DNA of 47,029 bases from Acidobacteriota bacterium. Its GTDB lineage: Bacteria > Acidobacteriota > Vicinamibacteria > Vicinamibacterales > CAVVIG01. Numbering within the stretch: the stretch's first letter is position 1; each line of letters opens with the position of its first letter. The DNA lies in assembly GCA_016195265.1 (NCBI GenBank), contig JACPZW010000029.1, positions 1 through 47,029 on the forward strand. Reading direction: 5' to 3'. Under the pieces are notes generated by a model that ran no database searches, was not told where the DNA came from, and worked only from the letters and a program-made list of their open reading frames with translations. The position numbers and the translations under genes were made by a program. Positions 32,542 to 41,738 of the stretch are shown piece after piece.

Positions 32542-33516
32542 CTATCGCGCCGCCGCGACCCTTCGACTGGGCCCAGGGGCGACCGCCTGCCGCGAGCGCG
32601 TCACCTTGAGCGTGGCCTTCAGGGGCGCTGGACGCTTCGCCGCCGCCTTGTACGGCAGCACGACGGCGTGCGGTGTCGCCACGGTCTCGGCCGTCATCGT
32701 CGCGTCTGCCTTGTACGCGGTGCGGGCCACGTCCGCCTTCGCCATCACGGGCTTCTTCACGGCGAACGCAATCAGCTGACGGCGCATCTCCGCGACCTTC
32801 TGGGGATTCATGTCGCCAATCGCCTCACGCAAGCGGCGGATCGCGCGCGCGTGAAGCTGCGAGACGCGCGACTCGTTGACGCCGATCTCGGCGCCAATCT
32901 GCTTCATCGTGACTTCACCGTAATAGTAGAGGCCGATCACCTTCCGCTCGCGCCAGGGCAGCGATTGAATCGCGGAGCGCACGCGGTCACGTGTTTCCGC
33001 TTTTTCGTAGGCGGCGTCGGGGGCATCCGGTTCCGAGGGCACGAGCGCGGTCGGCAGCGAGTTCTCATCCATGTGCTCGCCGGTAGCGAGCGGTGACGTC
33101 GCCTCGATCGTATTGATACGCACGATCGTCCGGCTCAGCCGTTTCTCGTCCGAGCCGACGCGCGCGGCGAGGTCGGCCATCGACGGCTCGTGACCCAGCT
33201 CGCGGCGCAACGCTTCGCGGGCCGCGTCGAGCTCGCGGCGCTGGCGGCGGACGCCGCGCGGCCACGCGTCCTTGCGAAGCGCGTCGATCATCGCGCCGCG
33301 CACGCGCCGCTCCGCGAACGTCTCGAACTTGATGCCGCGACCTTCGTCGAAGCGATGCGCGGCGTCGATCAAGCCGAGCACGCCGTCCTGCACGAGATCG
33401 CCGATGTCGATCGAATTCGGCATCGACGCGGCCATCCGCCGGGCCAGAGCCTCGACAAACGGCAGGCTGGCGACGATACGGCGGTTCTGACCGGCGGCCA
33501 TGGGCTGAACGCGCAT
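32542..33516 (-). CDS. FliA/WhiG-type sigma factor with long basic C-terminal tail
   Basis: A 324-residue group-3 sigma factor. Region 2 at about 20-90 (DLVQDGVLGLIDAAHRFDEG...FETFAERRVRGAMIDALRK), region 3 at about 95-145, and region 4 at about 180-235 (LPWRERKVIGLYYYGEVTMKQIGAEIG) with helix-turn-helix NESRVSQLHARAI. FliA-like factors are normally about 240-260 residues. Here about 85 extra residues rich in Ala, Lys and Arg follow region 4. AGGAGA lies 6 nt before the ATG. No flagellar gene is near, so its regulon is unknown. Confidence 0.9.
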   Translation of the reverse strand: MRVQPMAAGQNRRIVASLPFVEALARRMAASMPNSIDIGDLVQDGVLGLIDAAHRFDEGRGIKFETFAERRVRGAMIDALRKDAWPRGVRRQRRELDAAREALRRELGHEPSMADLAARVGSDEKRLSRTIVRINTIEATSPLATGEHMDENSLPTALVPSEPDAPDAAYEKAETRDRVRSAIQSLPWRERKVIGLYYYGEVTMKQIGAEIGVNESRVSQLHARAIRRLREAIGDMNPQKVAEMRRQLIAFAVKKPVMAKADVARTAYKADATMTAETVATPHAVVLPYKAAAKRPAPLKATLKVTRSRQAVAPGPSRRVAAAR

Positions 33517-33539
33517 TTGGTGTCTCCTGTTTTCCGACA

Positions 33540-33557
33540 GTTGCGCGCTATCGCAAC
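33540..33557. promoter_or_regulatory. Inverted repeat GTTGCG-CGCTAT-CGCAAC upstream of the sigma gene
   Basis: A perfect 6-bp inverted repeat lies 24 nt before the sigma-factor start. A second one, CGTCAA-TAGT-TTGACG, is at 33701-33716. Both could be operators or small hairpins. The 257-bp gap holds no ORF I can support. Confidence 0.35.
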
Positions 33558-33773
33558 GGCGGTACCAACTTGCGCGTGCGTGTTCCGGAGCCTATCACTC
33601 GTCGGCGCGAGAACAGGATAAGAGGCTTTACATCAAATGGTTAGCTGTGTGATCCATTTCCGGACCGGCGGGCGGAACGCTACTAGAAAGCGTGCATTTT
33701 CGTCAATAGTTTGACGATTTACAGGCCTCGCGAGTCAAACAAATGACTGTTGAATTACGTTTCCCGTCCTGAA

Positions 33774-34028
33774 TTACTGGGGTTCGACCGAAGGAATGGC
33801 GAGTCGTCGGATTTCTTTCGCGGTGCCCATCGCCTCGAGCGCACTCGAGACGACCTGGCCCGCGCGCGCGCGATTCATGTCGTCGGGCGCTTTCGACTCG
33901 ATCAACTCCGCGTGGGCCAGGATGATCCCGAGCTGATTGTTGAGGCGATGAAACAGGAGACGCAATTCCGGTGATTCGTCCATCGGTCCCCTGGCGAGCA
34001 GTTCCTCGACGCTGAACGGACGCGGCAT
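33774..34028 (-). CDS. Stand-alone H-box (HisKA dimerisation-like) mini-protein
   Basis: An 84-residue protein whose centre, LLFHRLNNQLGIILAHAELIES, closely resembles the phospho-acceptor helix of histidine kinases (HxxNNxL pattern, His30), followed by a second amphipathic helix. There is no ATPase domain and no room for one. It could be a phosphotransfer protein, a dimerising inhibitor of a kinase, or a kinase fragment. Its ATG overlaps the stop of the upstream HTH gene (TGATG), so both are translated as a unit. The divergent neighbour is an NtrC-type response regulator, a possible phosphate partner. Confidence 0.7.
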   Translation of the reverse strand: MPRPFSVEELLARGPMDESPELRLLFHRLNNQLGIILAHAELIESKAPDDMNRARAGQVVSSALEAMGTAKEIRRLAIPSVEPQ

Positions 34029-34246
34029 CAGGCCTGATTCCGGCCTTCCGTCTGCCACATGGTCTGCACCGCGGGGCGGCTGGCGTTGTTCGGATCGCGC
34101 CACAGCGTGTCGACGAAGATGCGCACGGATCCGCCGGCCGTCCGCACGTATTCGATCTTTCCGCTCGAGAGCCAATTGTAAATCGTGCGACGGCTCACGC
34201 CGACCAACTCACACGCCTTCATGATCGAGATGGTTTTTCGCTCCAC
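34028..34246 (-). CDS. BldC/excisionase-like helix-turn-helix protein
   Basis: A 72-residue protein with a MerR-type winged helix (HTH_17): ISIMKACELVGVSRRTIYNWLSSGKIEYVRTAGGSVRIF. The W-x-x-x-G-K-I and R-T-x-G-G-x-R-I wing pattern is typical of excisionase-fold regulators such as BldC. GTG start with GGAGG 6 nt upstream. With no integrase nearby, a transcriptional or developmental regulator is more likely than an excisionase. Overlaps the H-box gene and is divergent from the NtrC-type regulator. Confidence 0.85.
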   Translation of the reverse strand: MERKTISIMKACELVGVSRRTIYNWLSSGKIEYVRTAGGSVRIFVDTLWRDPNNASRPAVQTMWQTEGRNQA

Positions 34247-34360
34247 TTCGTTCCTCCAGACACCTCTATCGGTGGGAGGCGCGCACGGGAATAGTCACAA
34301 TGGCAAGAACGACGGGCGGCTGCCGGCGCCCGGAGATGGACACGGGCGCTGGAAAGATGT

Positions 34361-34366
34361 CAAAAT
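34361..34366 (+). promoter_or_regulatory. Candidate -10 box (CAAAAT) for the NtrC-type regulator
   Basis: CAAAAT lies 16 nt before the ATG. Weak match with no clear -35, listed because there is no Shine-Dalgarno in front of the gene, as at the other short-leader promoters in this window. Confidence 0.3.
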
Positions 34367-34382
34367 AGTGGCGCTCTGCTAA

Positions 34383-35777
<1,395 letters not shown>

Positions 35778-35781
35778 CGGT

Positions 35782-36735
35782 TCAGGCGAGCGACGTCAGA
35801 TCGACCGCCCCGTCCAGGCCGTCAAGTCCCGCGATCGCCGCGCGCCCCATCGCCAGGACGGATTCCTGCGTGCTCCCGCCGATGTGCGGCGTGGCGAGAA
35901 ACGTCGGCAGCGTGAGAAGACCCGGATCGCGTGGCGGCTCTTCCGCAAACACGTCGCACGCGGCGCCGGCCAGACGTCCCTCGACGAGCGCATGCTTGAG
36001 CGCCGTCTCGTCGATGATGCCGCCGCGCGCGGTGTTGAGGAGGAACGCGGACGCCTTCATGCGCGCGAGCTCGCGCGCCCCGATCATGCCGCGTGTGGAC
36101 GCGTCGAGCGGCACGTGGATCGTCAGGATGTCCGACTCGGCGAGCAGCGTGTCCAAGGTCACTGGCCGCACGGCAGTCTCGCGATAGAACTCGTCGTAGG
36201 CGCGGATGTCGTGCGCGAGGACGGCCGCGTCGAACGCGCGGCACAGACGCGCTACCTGCTGGCCGACGTGGCCGCATCCCAGAATCCCGACGGTGGCCGA
36301 CGAGAGCTGGCGGCCGACGGGCTGGTGCCACGTCCCTTCGCGCACACCGAGCGCGAGCGGCAGGATCCGGCGGCACAGCGCGATCATCAAGCACACAGTC
36401 AGCTCCGCGACGGCTTGCCGATTGACGCCGGGGGTCCACCAGATCCGGACGCCGTGGCGCCGCGCCGCGTCGACGTCGATCATGTCCAGGCCCACGCCGT
36501 ACTTGCTGACGACGCGCAGCTCAGGCACCGCGCAGAAGACCGCTTCGTCCAGCGTCTCGAGGCCGGTGATGGCCTTGGCGTGGCCGCGGAGAAACTCGAC
36601 GAGCGTGTCGCCGACGAGAGTGTGACCCGTGTCGTTGAAGCGCGCATGCGAGTAGCGCTGGAACAATTCGTGGCGCAGCCGCGCGTCGCGCGAAAACGAT
36701 CGCGACGCGACCGCCACGGGCGCGTCATCCCTCAT
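35782..36735 (-). CDS. D-isomer-specific 2-hydroxyacid dehydrogenase (SerA-like)
   Basis: A 317-residue NAD-dependent dehydrogenase. The Rossmann motif GCGHVGQQVA is near residues 149-158. The catalytic triad of the family is present: Arg in NTARGG, Glu in DVFAEEP and His in TPHIGG. It has no C-terminal ACT or regulatory domain, and its length fits hydroxypyruvate/phosphoglycerate-type enzymes without allostery. Start 36735 has GAGGAG upstream and an actgta/TACAGT -10. Divergent from the PW-repeat gene with a shared palindrome. The substrate cannot be chosen from sequence alone. Confidence 0.9.
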   Translation of the reverse strand: MRDDAPVAVASRSFSRDARLRHELFQRYSHARFNDTGHTLVGDTLVEFLRGHAKAITGLETLDEAVFCAVPELRVVSKYGVGLDMIDVDAARRHGVRIWWTPGVNRQAVAELTVCLMIALCRRILPLALGVREGTWHQPVGRQLSSATVGILGCGHVGQQVARLCRAFDAAVLAHDIRAYDEFYRETAVRPVTLDTLLAESDILTIHVPLDASTRGMIGARELARMKASAFLLNTARGGIIDETALKHALVEGRLAGAACDVFAEEPPRDPGLLTLPTFLATPHIGGSTQESVLAMGRAAIAGLDGLDGAVDLTSLA

Positions 36736-36754
36736 GTCACTCCTCACGGCGCAC

Positions 36755-36770
36755 ACTGTACAAGTACAAT
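36755..36770. promoter_or_regulatory. Divergent promoter with embedded palindrome TGTAC-AA-GTACA
   Basis: A perfect 5-bp inverted repeat at 36757-36768 overlaps two opposed -10 boxes: TACAGT on the minus strand (36755-36760, toward the dehydrogenase) and TACAAT on the plus strand (36765-36770, toward the PW-repeat gene). A dimeric repressor bound here would block both. Confidence 0.5.
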
Positions 36771-36777
36771 GGCCGGA

Positions 36778-37602
36778 GTGCCACCGCGCTTCGCGTTCTG
36801 GACCATTCTCATCGACGGCAAGCCGACGGCGTTTCGCGCGCGTGATCCGCAGGAGCTGTTGCCCACCTGCAATCAGCTGAAGCGGACGAACCAGGACGTC
36901 GTGATCAGGTGGTTCGCCCGCGGGCGTTTGTGGGAGTCGCCGGAAGCCGAACGCGCGGCGAACCAGCGGCCCAAGCCGCCGATCGAGAAGCGCGGCCGCG
37001 ACTGGCGGCCGGGCGGCGCGCACAAAGATCCGCGCGATCGGTTCAAGAAGAAGAACCGGCCGGAGCGCGCGTGGTCGCCGAACGACGGCGCCGTGCGCCG
37101 CGATCGCGACACGATCGGTTCGCCGCGCGAGCCCCGCCCGTGGACGCTGTCGGGACCGCGGCGTGCCGATCGGCCGTGGCAGACTAAGCCAAGCGGGCCG
37201 CGCGCCGACAGGAAACCGTGGAAAGGCAAGCCGTCTGGACCAGGCGGATCGCGCCCTCGAAAGCCGTGGACACCGACGCCGCCCGGACAGCGGATGCCGT
37301 GGACCGGCAAGCCCGTCGGTTCGCCCAGCGGCGATCGCCCGTGGCAGACCAAGCAGAGCGGACCGGGCGCCGGCCGAAACCCGTGGCAGGGCAAACCGTT
37401 CGGTAAACCTGCCGCGGGAGCTCACGGCAAGCCGGCCGGCCCGGGCGGGCCGGGCCCGCGAAAACCGTGGGCGGGAAAGCCGGGCGACCTTCCGCGCGGC
37501 GAAGGCAAACCGTGGAAGCGGAAGCCGTTCCGCCCTCTCGCGGGGCCCCTGCCGCACGCGCCGCGCAAGAAACGCGACGACGAGCCGCCCGATCGCGGTT
37601 AG
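36778..37602 (+). CDS. Basic Pro-Trp repeat protein (nine [KR]PWxxKPxGP-type repeats)
   Basis: A 274-residue protein. Residues about 3-65 form a compact domain (RFAFWTILIDGKPTAFRA...VVIRWFARGRLWESPEA) known to me only as a conserved acidobacterial hypothetical. Then comes a KRGRDWRPGGAHKDPRDRF linker and about 160 residues of tandem 12-14 residue repeats centred on PW (RPWQTKPSGP, KPWKGKPSGP, MPWTGKPVGS, NPWQGKPFGK and others), very basic and Gly/Pro-rich. It is probably disordered and may bind nucleic acid or polysaccharide. The GTG start at 36778 is 7 nt after the TACAAT box; an ATG at 36769 overlaps that box and would not be transcribed. Confidence 0.75.
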   Translation: MPPRFAFWTILIDGKPTAFRARDPQELLPTCNQLKRTNQDVVIRWFARGRLWESPEAERAANQRPKPPIEKRGRDWRPGGAHKDPRDRFKKKNRPERAWSPNDGAVRRDRDTIGSPREPRPWTLSGPRRADRPWQTKPSGPRADRKPWKGKPSGPGGSRPRKPWTPTPPGQRMPWTGKPVGSPSGDRPWQTKQSGPGAGRNPWQGKPFGKPAAGAHGKPAGPGGPGPRKPWAGKPGDLPRGEGKPWKRKPFRPLAGPLPHAPRKKRDDEPPDRG

Positions 37603-37617
37603 CTCCGGCGCGCGCAC

Positions 37618-37965
37618 ATGATGTGGCACGTCGTCCTGATGAAGCCGCGGCCGGATCTGTCCGATGACGATCGCCGCGCGCTGATCGGCGCGCTCGAACA
37701 CGCGGTCCGCGAGATTCCCACCGTGCGCGACGTCCGCATCGGACGCCGTCTCCGCCACGGCGCCGGCTACGAAGCTGTCATGCCGGACGCGGCCGACTTC
37801 ATGCTGGCACTCGCGTTCGACGATCTCTCCGGTCTGCAGACGTACCTCCGGCATCCCGCGCACGCCGATCTCGGCGCGCGGTTCAATCACTCGTTCAGCG
37901 TGGCGTGGGTGTACGACTTCGAAGGCGGGGGCGTCGAGGTCTTACGCGCTGGCGGATTTGTTTAG
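37618..37965 (+). CDS. Dabb-family (stress-responsive A/B barrel) protein
   Basis: A 115-residue ferredoxin-fold dimeric alpha/beta-barrel protein: MMWHVVLMKPRPDLSDDDR at the start, a central helix, and the typical LSGLQTYLRHPAHADL and FNHSFSVAWVYDFE segments. Family members are small stress proteins or cyclases; no active site can be assigned. It follows the PW-repeat gene by 15 bp and overlaps the 3' end of the convergent HAD gene by 24 bp. Confidence 0.85.
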   Translation: MMWHVVLMKPRPDLSDDDRRALIGALEHAVREIPTVRDVRIGRRLRHGAGYEAVMPDAADFMLALAFDDLSGLQTYLRHPAHADLGARFNHSFSVAWVYDFEGGGVEVLRAGGFV

Positions 37966-38709
37966 GCCGAGGAAGCGTTTCACGCGATCCATGATGCCGT
38001 TGGGCTGTCCCGCCGCATCGACTTCCGTCAAGATGTCGAGGCATTCACCGACGGATTTCACGACGCCGATGCCGAGCCGGCGCGCCGTGGCGGGAAGCTG
38101 CTGTTCGTCGTCGCGCCAGACTAATATCGCGCGCGCTTTCGAATCGACGACGACGTCGAGGCAGTTTTCCGGACGGTCGTCGACGACGATGTCGAGCGCG
38201 AGCGCGCCGGCGATCCGGCCGCGCGATCCCTGCACGACGAAGACGCTCGGGTGCGAAAAGCCCTTCGCCTCGAGCCAGCGCTGGCTCTGGACCTGCGCCG
38301 TGGCACCGAGCGTGCTCGGCCGCTTCGTGAGAAAGATCAGCTCCCACCGGCGCTCTGTGGTCGCCGCTGAGAGACGCGCGACCACGCCGGGCTCGATCTC
38401 CTCGAGATGCTCCCAGAAGTTCTCGATCGATTTGACGTGCCGCCAGAGCTTGCGCTGCTGGCGCGCGGTCATCGCAAGTCTCGACACGGCCGGCGCGATG
38501 TCGGTTTCCCCCACGCCTGTTCCACCGGGCGCGGCAGTGTCGGCCGGCGCCGGCGCGGTCTCGCTGGGCGGCGTCACGCCGCCGTCAACGGCGCGCTCTT
38601 GCAGGCGGCGCGTCATCGGCTCACCGAAGAGCGTTTCCGCGTGGCGGATCAGCACTGTATCCATGTCGGCGAGGACGCCGTCGAGATCGAACCCGATACG
38701 CAATGACAT
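37942..38709 (-). CDS. HAD-superfamily 5'(3')-nucleotidase-like protein with a Pro/Ala-rich insert
   Basis: A 255-residue HAD phosphatase-like protein. Motif I is FDLDGVLADMD (Asp8/Asp10 as nucleophile and acid). The motif II region is ELIFLTKRPS, and the motif IV region is IVVDDRPENC. Residues about 39-77, where the cap emerges, are a low-complexity insert (GGVTPPSETAPAPADTAAPG) unlike usual 5'(3')-deoxynucleotidases. Seven bases separate it from the zinc-ribbon gene upstream, so they probably form one operon. Confidence 0.82.
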   Translation of the reverse strand: MSLRIGFDLDGVLADMDTVLIRHAETLFGEPMTRRLQERAVDGGVTPPSETAPAPADTAAPGGTGVGETDIAPAVSRLAMTARQQRKLWRHVKSIENFWEHLEEIEPGVVARLSAATTERRWELIFLTKRPSTLGATAQVQSQRWLEAKGFSHPSVFVVQGSRGRIAGALALDIVVDDRPENCLDVVVDSKARAILVWRDDEQQLPATARRLGIGVVKSVGECLDILTEVDAAGQPNGIMDRVKRFLGLNKSASA

Positions 38710-38715
38710 CAGGAG

Positions 38716-39033
38716 TTACTGCGACTCGCCGTTCTTGCGCGTGAGCTCGGGGAAGTCGAGCGAGTCGAGCTGGAGTTCCGCGCGGCGTTCCTGGTGGGCA
38801 TCGAGGACGAGGTCGCCGACCGATCCGGCGTCGCCCGAGATGGCTCGAGCGGCTTGCGTCATCTCGTCGTGGGTGAATCGCGGCCCGAAATCAATATCCC
38901 AGCCGCGCCAGCCGCAGGCGTGGCAGCGGTAGGGGCGCTTCTCGGTGAGCCGTTTCCGCCAGCGTTCCCACCACGTCCGGGCGGACGATCTGTGGACGGC
39001 GCCGCCGGAGCCACACGTAGGACATTGAAGCAT
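38716..39033 (-). CDS. Zinc-ribbon protein
   Basis: A 105-residue protein with two CxxC knuckles (MLQCPTCGSGG at the start and RCHACGWRGW at about 36-45) separated by a basic helix WWERWRKRLTEKRP, then an acidic helical tail. Similar short zinc ribbons are common in this lineage; function unknown, possibly nucleic-acid or protein binding. It sits just upstream of the HAD gene on the same strand. Confidence 0.75.
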   Translation of the reverse strand: MLQCPTCGSGGAVHRSSARTWWERWRKRLTEKRPYRCHACGWRGWDIDFGPRFTHDEMTQAARAISGDAGSVGDLVLDAHQERRAELQLDSLDFPELTRKNGESQ

Positions 39034-39035
39034 TC

Positions 39036-39059
39036 TTTAGTAACTAAAAGTTAAATATA
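39036..39059 (-). promoter_or_regulatory. Promoter with operator-like palindrome before the zinc-ribbon gene
   Basis: On the minus strand TATATT (39059-39054) is a -10 candidate, and the palindrome TTTAGT-A-ACTAAA (39036-39048) lies between it and the ATG, where a repressor would block initiation. The AT-rich text TTTAACTTT also resembles the heptad arm before dusB. Confidence 0.4.
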
Positions 39060-39118
39060 CACCGATATAGCGTCTCTGACAAGTGCTCCGTGACCGCGCC
39101 CGGATGCCGAGCCTTCGC

Positions 39119-40342
39119 CTAGAACCCGTAGGTGAGGGCCGTGCCGATTCTCAGATTGTTGTACTGCCGGGCGGCGATCTGCGACGTGCGCTCGACGTGG
39201 TCCACGTTGACGCCGAAACGCAGGTCGTTGTTCATGTGCAGGCCGACGCCGCCGCCGTAGGTCCGCTCGTAATCCGTCCGGTTCGGCTCAGGCACGAGGG
39301 CGCCGGCGCGCGTCGTGTACTCAAGCCGCCGAATGCCGGCTCGCGCGACGATGTCGAACGGCCCGAACAACTGCTGCGCGATCGACCCGTCGACGCCGCT
39401 TTGGACGTAGTAGGGCGTGTTGACGTCGTACGAGTACTCGATATCGCGCGTCGCGTGTCCGCCGAATCTCGTGGACCCGAACAGCACGTACGTCAGATCC
39501 GCCGCCGTCGTCCAGCTCTGAAACTTCGACAGCGCCGGCGACGACGGCGTGAAGTCCCGGTACCCGAACGCGGCGCTGCCTCTGAGCGCCGCGCGGGCGT
39601 CGAACGTCACGCTGGCGTTCGCCGTGTCGGATATCGAATCGCGGATCGGGTTGACGGCGAATTGATCCTGCGAGCGGATCGCCGATAGATTCAGGGTCGT
39701 CAGCGTCGTCAGTTGCTGCCGCACGACAAAACCGGCGCCGGTCGTCGTGTGGCTCAATTCGTCGTTCAAGTTGATGCCCTCGAACGTCGAGTTCGAGTCA
39801 TAGGTAAGCGTATTGCGCTGCGCCGTCACGCCGGCGAACGTCCGCGTCAGCGCACGGACCTCGATCACGCCCGAGTAGTAGAGCTCCTTCCGAGGCGCAC
39901 GCGCGTCGATCTCCGGCCCGACCCGCTCGCGCGCGCTGAGATAGCCGAAGTTCGTCGCAATGCTCAGGCGCGAGAGGGGCACACGCCACCCAACCTTGTA
40001 GGAATTGTTCACGGCCCGCTCGGTCGAATACTTCTGGTACCAGACGATGTCTTCCTTGATGTTCGCGGTGATCCAGCTCGGGCCGAAGCGCAGCCAGAGA
40101 TCGGTGGTCGGCGTCACGGTCGCGGTGAAGTCCCGTTTCGGATCCTTGTCTGGCGCCTCGTTGAAGACGTTCTCGTCGATGCCGATGTTTGACAACGAAA
40201 TCGTCGGCGACATCAGCAGGGGTCCGAGACGGACTTTGACTTTCGACAAGTCCGGGCCTTCGGTGGCGCCCTGAGCGGCGGCGGAGGAAGCCGCTAGTGT
40301 GAACGCCGCAGTGATGAACGCTGCGATGAGTGATTTATCCAC
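39119..40342 (-). CDS. Outer membrane beta-barrel protein (BBP2-like)
   Basis: A 407-residue secreted barrel from a GTG start. Signal peptide about 1-23 (AAAQ cleavage). The N-terminal SPTISLSNIGIDENVFNEA and FTATVTPTTDLWLRFGP segments resemble the putative beta-barrel porin 2 family, seen in exopolysaccharide export loci of delta-proteobacteria and Acidobacteria. Alternating strands continue to a C-terminal LTYGF with terminal Phe, the BAM signal. Its start overlaps the upstream regulator stop by 8 bp. No polysaccharide biosynthesis gene is in view, so a porin role is also possible. Confidence 0.82.
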   Translation of the reverse strand: MDKSLIAAFITAAFTLAASSAAAQGATEGPDLSKVKVRLGPLLMSPTISLSNIGIDENVFNEAPDKDPKRDFTATVTPTTDLWLRFGPSWITANIKEDIVWYQKYSTERAVNNSYKVGWRVPLSRLSIATNFGYLSARERVGPEIDARAPRKELYYSGVIEVRALTRTFAGVTAQRNTLTYDSNSTFEGINLNDELSHTTTGAGFVVRQQLTTLTTLNLSAIRSQDQFAVNPIRDSISDTANASVTFDARAALRGSAAFGYRDFTPSSPALSKFQSWTTAADLTYVLFGSTRFGGHATRDIEYSYDVNTPYYVQSGVDGSIAQQLFGPFDIVARAGIRRLEYTTRAGALVPEPNRTDYERTYGGGVGLHMNNDLRFGVNVDHVERTSQIAARQYNNLRIGTALTYGF

Positions 40343-41717
40343 GAGTTGGAACTTTCACAAAGTTAACCCTTTTTCGTGCCACTCGAAGGGACCGGATCTT
40401 CCTGTAGAGGTTGGTTCGCTGGATCCCAAGGGCCTTGGCCGCGTCGGAAATGCAGCCGTGATGCTGCTCGAGTGTCGCGGCGATGTACTCGCGCTCGAAC
40501 CGCGCGCGGGCCTGTTTGAGCGAGCCGCCGTTGGCCGCCGTCACGAGACCGCCGTCCAGACGGACGTGCGCGAGAACATCCTCGAGGCCGATGCCACGGG
40601 CGCCCTGCAGACCGTGCACGATGCTTTCGAGCAGCGCGCGCAGTTCCAGAGCGTTGCCGCGCCACGGCAGCGCCGCGATGAGCGCCAGCGCCGGCCGTGA
40701 CAGCTGCTTCGGCGGCACGCGCATCGACGCGCACAACTCGTGAAGGAAATAGTTCGCTAGCGCCGGAATGTCCTCACGCCGATTGCGCAGCGGCGGCATG
40801 TCGATGCAAAGAACGGAAAGACGTCGGAATAAATCGTCGCGCACGCGCCCTTCGGCGACCGCCGCGTCCACGCCCGGATCGACGCCAGCCATCGGCCGAA
40901 CGTCAAAGCCGGTCGGCTCCCCGCTTTCGACGATTTGCGCTTCGCGATCGCGCAGCAGGCGCGCCAGTCGTCGCTGCACGCGCGTCGAAGCCTCGGCGAC
41001 ATTCTGCAGGTAGAGCGTGCCGCCGCGGGCCTCGTACAGCCGCCCGCCGCGACTGACGGGCTCGAAGCCGCGCGCGGCGTCGATCCGCGTCGCGGTCGAC
41101 GTCGCGCCGAACAGCTCCGCCTCGAGATCATCGCCGCTGTGGGCCGCGCAATCGACGTTCACGAACGCGCCGCCGGTCTGCTGAAGCGCGTGAATCGCCC
41201 GTGCGGCCACCTGGCGGCCCGTGCCTTCTTCGCCGCGGATCATGACGCCTGCGCGCATCGTCGCCGCGCGTTCGATCAGTACCATCACGTTGCGCATCGC
41301 GGGCGAATGGCTGTAGAGATCGCCGAAGTTCGCGCCCGCGGCGCGCTGCGGACGCTGGCGCACTTCGTCGTTCAGCTCACGCTCGATCGCGTTGGCCACG
41401 CGGCGTCCGCCGAGGGGCCGCGCGAAGACGTCTGCCATGCCCGCCAGCACCGCTTCGGTCGTCAAGTCTGGGCGGCGCGCGTCGACGACGGCGAACATGC
41501 GCGTCGAGGCACGGTGACTGCGAATCTCGCGCGCCACCTGCAGCGCGCTGGCGCCGCGCGACAGGTCGACGAGCACCGGCATGTCGCGGCGCTGAAGCTC
41601 ATTCAGCACGTAGGCGGCGCTGTCGGCCCAGACCACCGACATGTTCACCGCGCCGAGCAGTTTCTCCGTGTCCGGCCGCTCCGAGGCGGGGCATCCGAGA
41701 TAGAGGATGGATTTCAT
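40335..41717 (-). CDS. Degenerate sigma-54-activator homologue (pseudo-bEBP)
   Basis: A 460-residue protein with NtrC architecture but key residues lost. The receiver-like domain (about 1-115) lacks the acidic pocket (LYLGCPASERPD) although VDLSRG could hold an Asp. In the AAA+ domain (about 130-365), Walker A reads GEEGTGRQ with Arg for Lys, the GAFTGA loop is replaced by GATSTATRIDAARG, and Walker B LFLDE is LYLQN. The Fis-type HTH (about 410-445, ISDAAKALGIQRTNLYRKI) is intact. It thus probably binds DNA without hydrolysing ATP or contacting sigma-54, perhaps as a repressor or sigma-70 regulator. It is between an EF-hand-like lipoprotein gene (21 bp) and the barrel gene (8-bp overlap). Confidence 0.85.
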   Translation of the reverse strand: MKSILYLGCPASERPDTEKLLGAVNMSVVWADSAAYVLNELQRRDMPVLVDLSRGASALQVAREIRSHRASTRMFAVVDARRPDLTTEAVLAGMADVFARPLGGRRVANAIERELNDEVRQRPQRAAGANFGDLYSHSPAMRNVMVLIERAATMRAGVMIRGEEGTGRQVAARAIHALQQTGGAFVNVDCAAHSGDDLEAELFGATSTATRIDAARGFEPVSRGGRLYEARGGTLYLQNVAEASTRVQRRLARLLRDREAQIVESGEPTGFDVRPMAGVDPGVDAAVAEGRVRDDLFRRLSVLCIDMPPLRNRREDIPALANYFLHELCASMRVPPKQLSRPALALIAALPWRGNALELRALLESIVHGLQGARGIGLEDVLAHVRLDGGLVTAANGGSLKQARARFEREYIAATLEQHHGCISDAAKALGIQRTNLYRKIRSLRVARKRVNFVKVPTRG

Positions 41718-41738
41718 GACATGCTCGCAGGCTGCCGG

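Noticed and set aside
34028..34246. Excisionase of an integrated element
   Set aside because: No integrase, attachment repeats or phage genes around; the excisionase-like fold is common in chromosomal regulators such as BldC.
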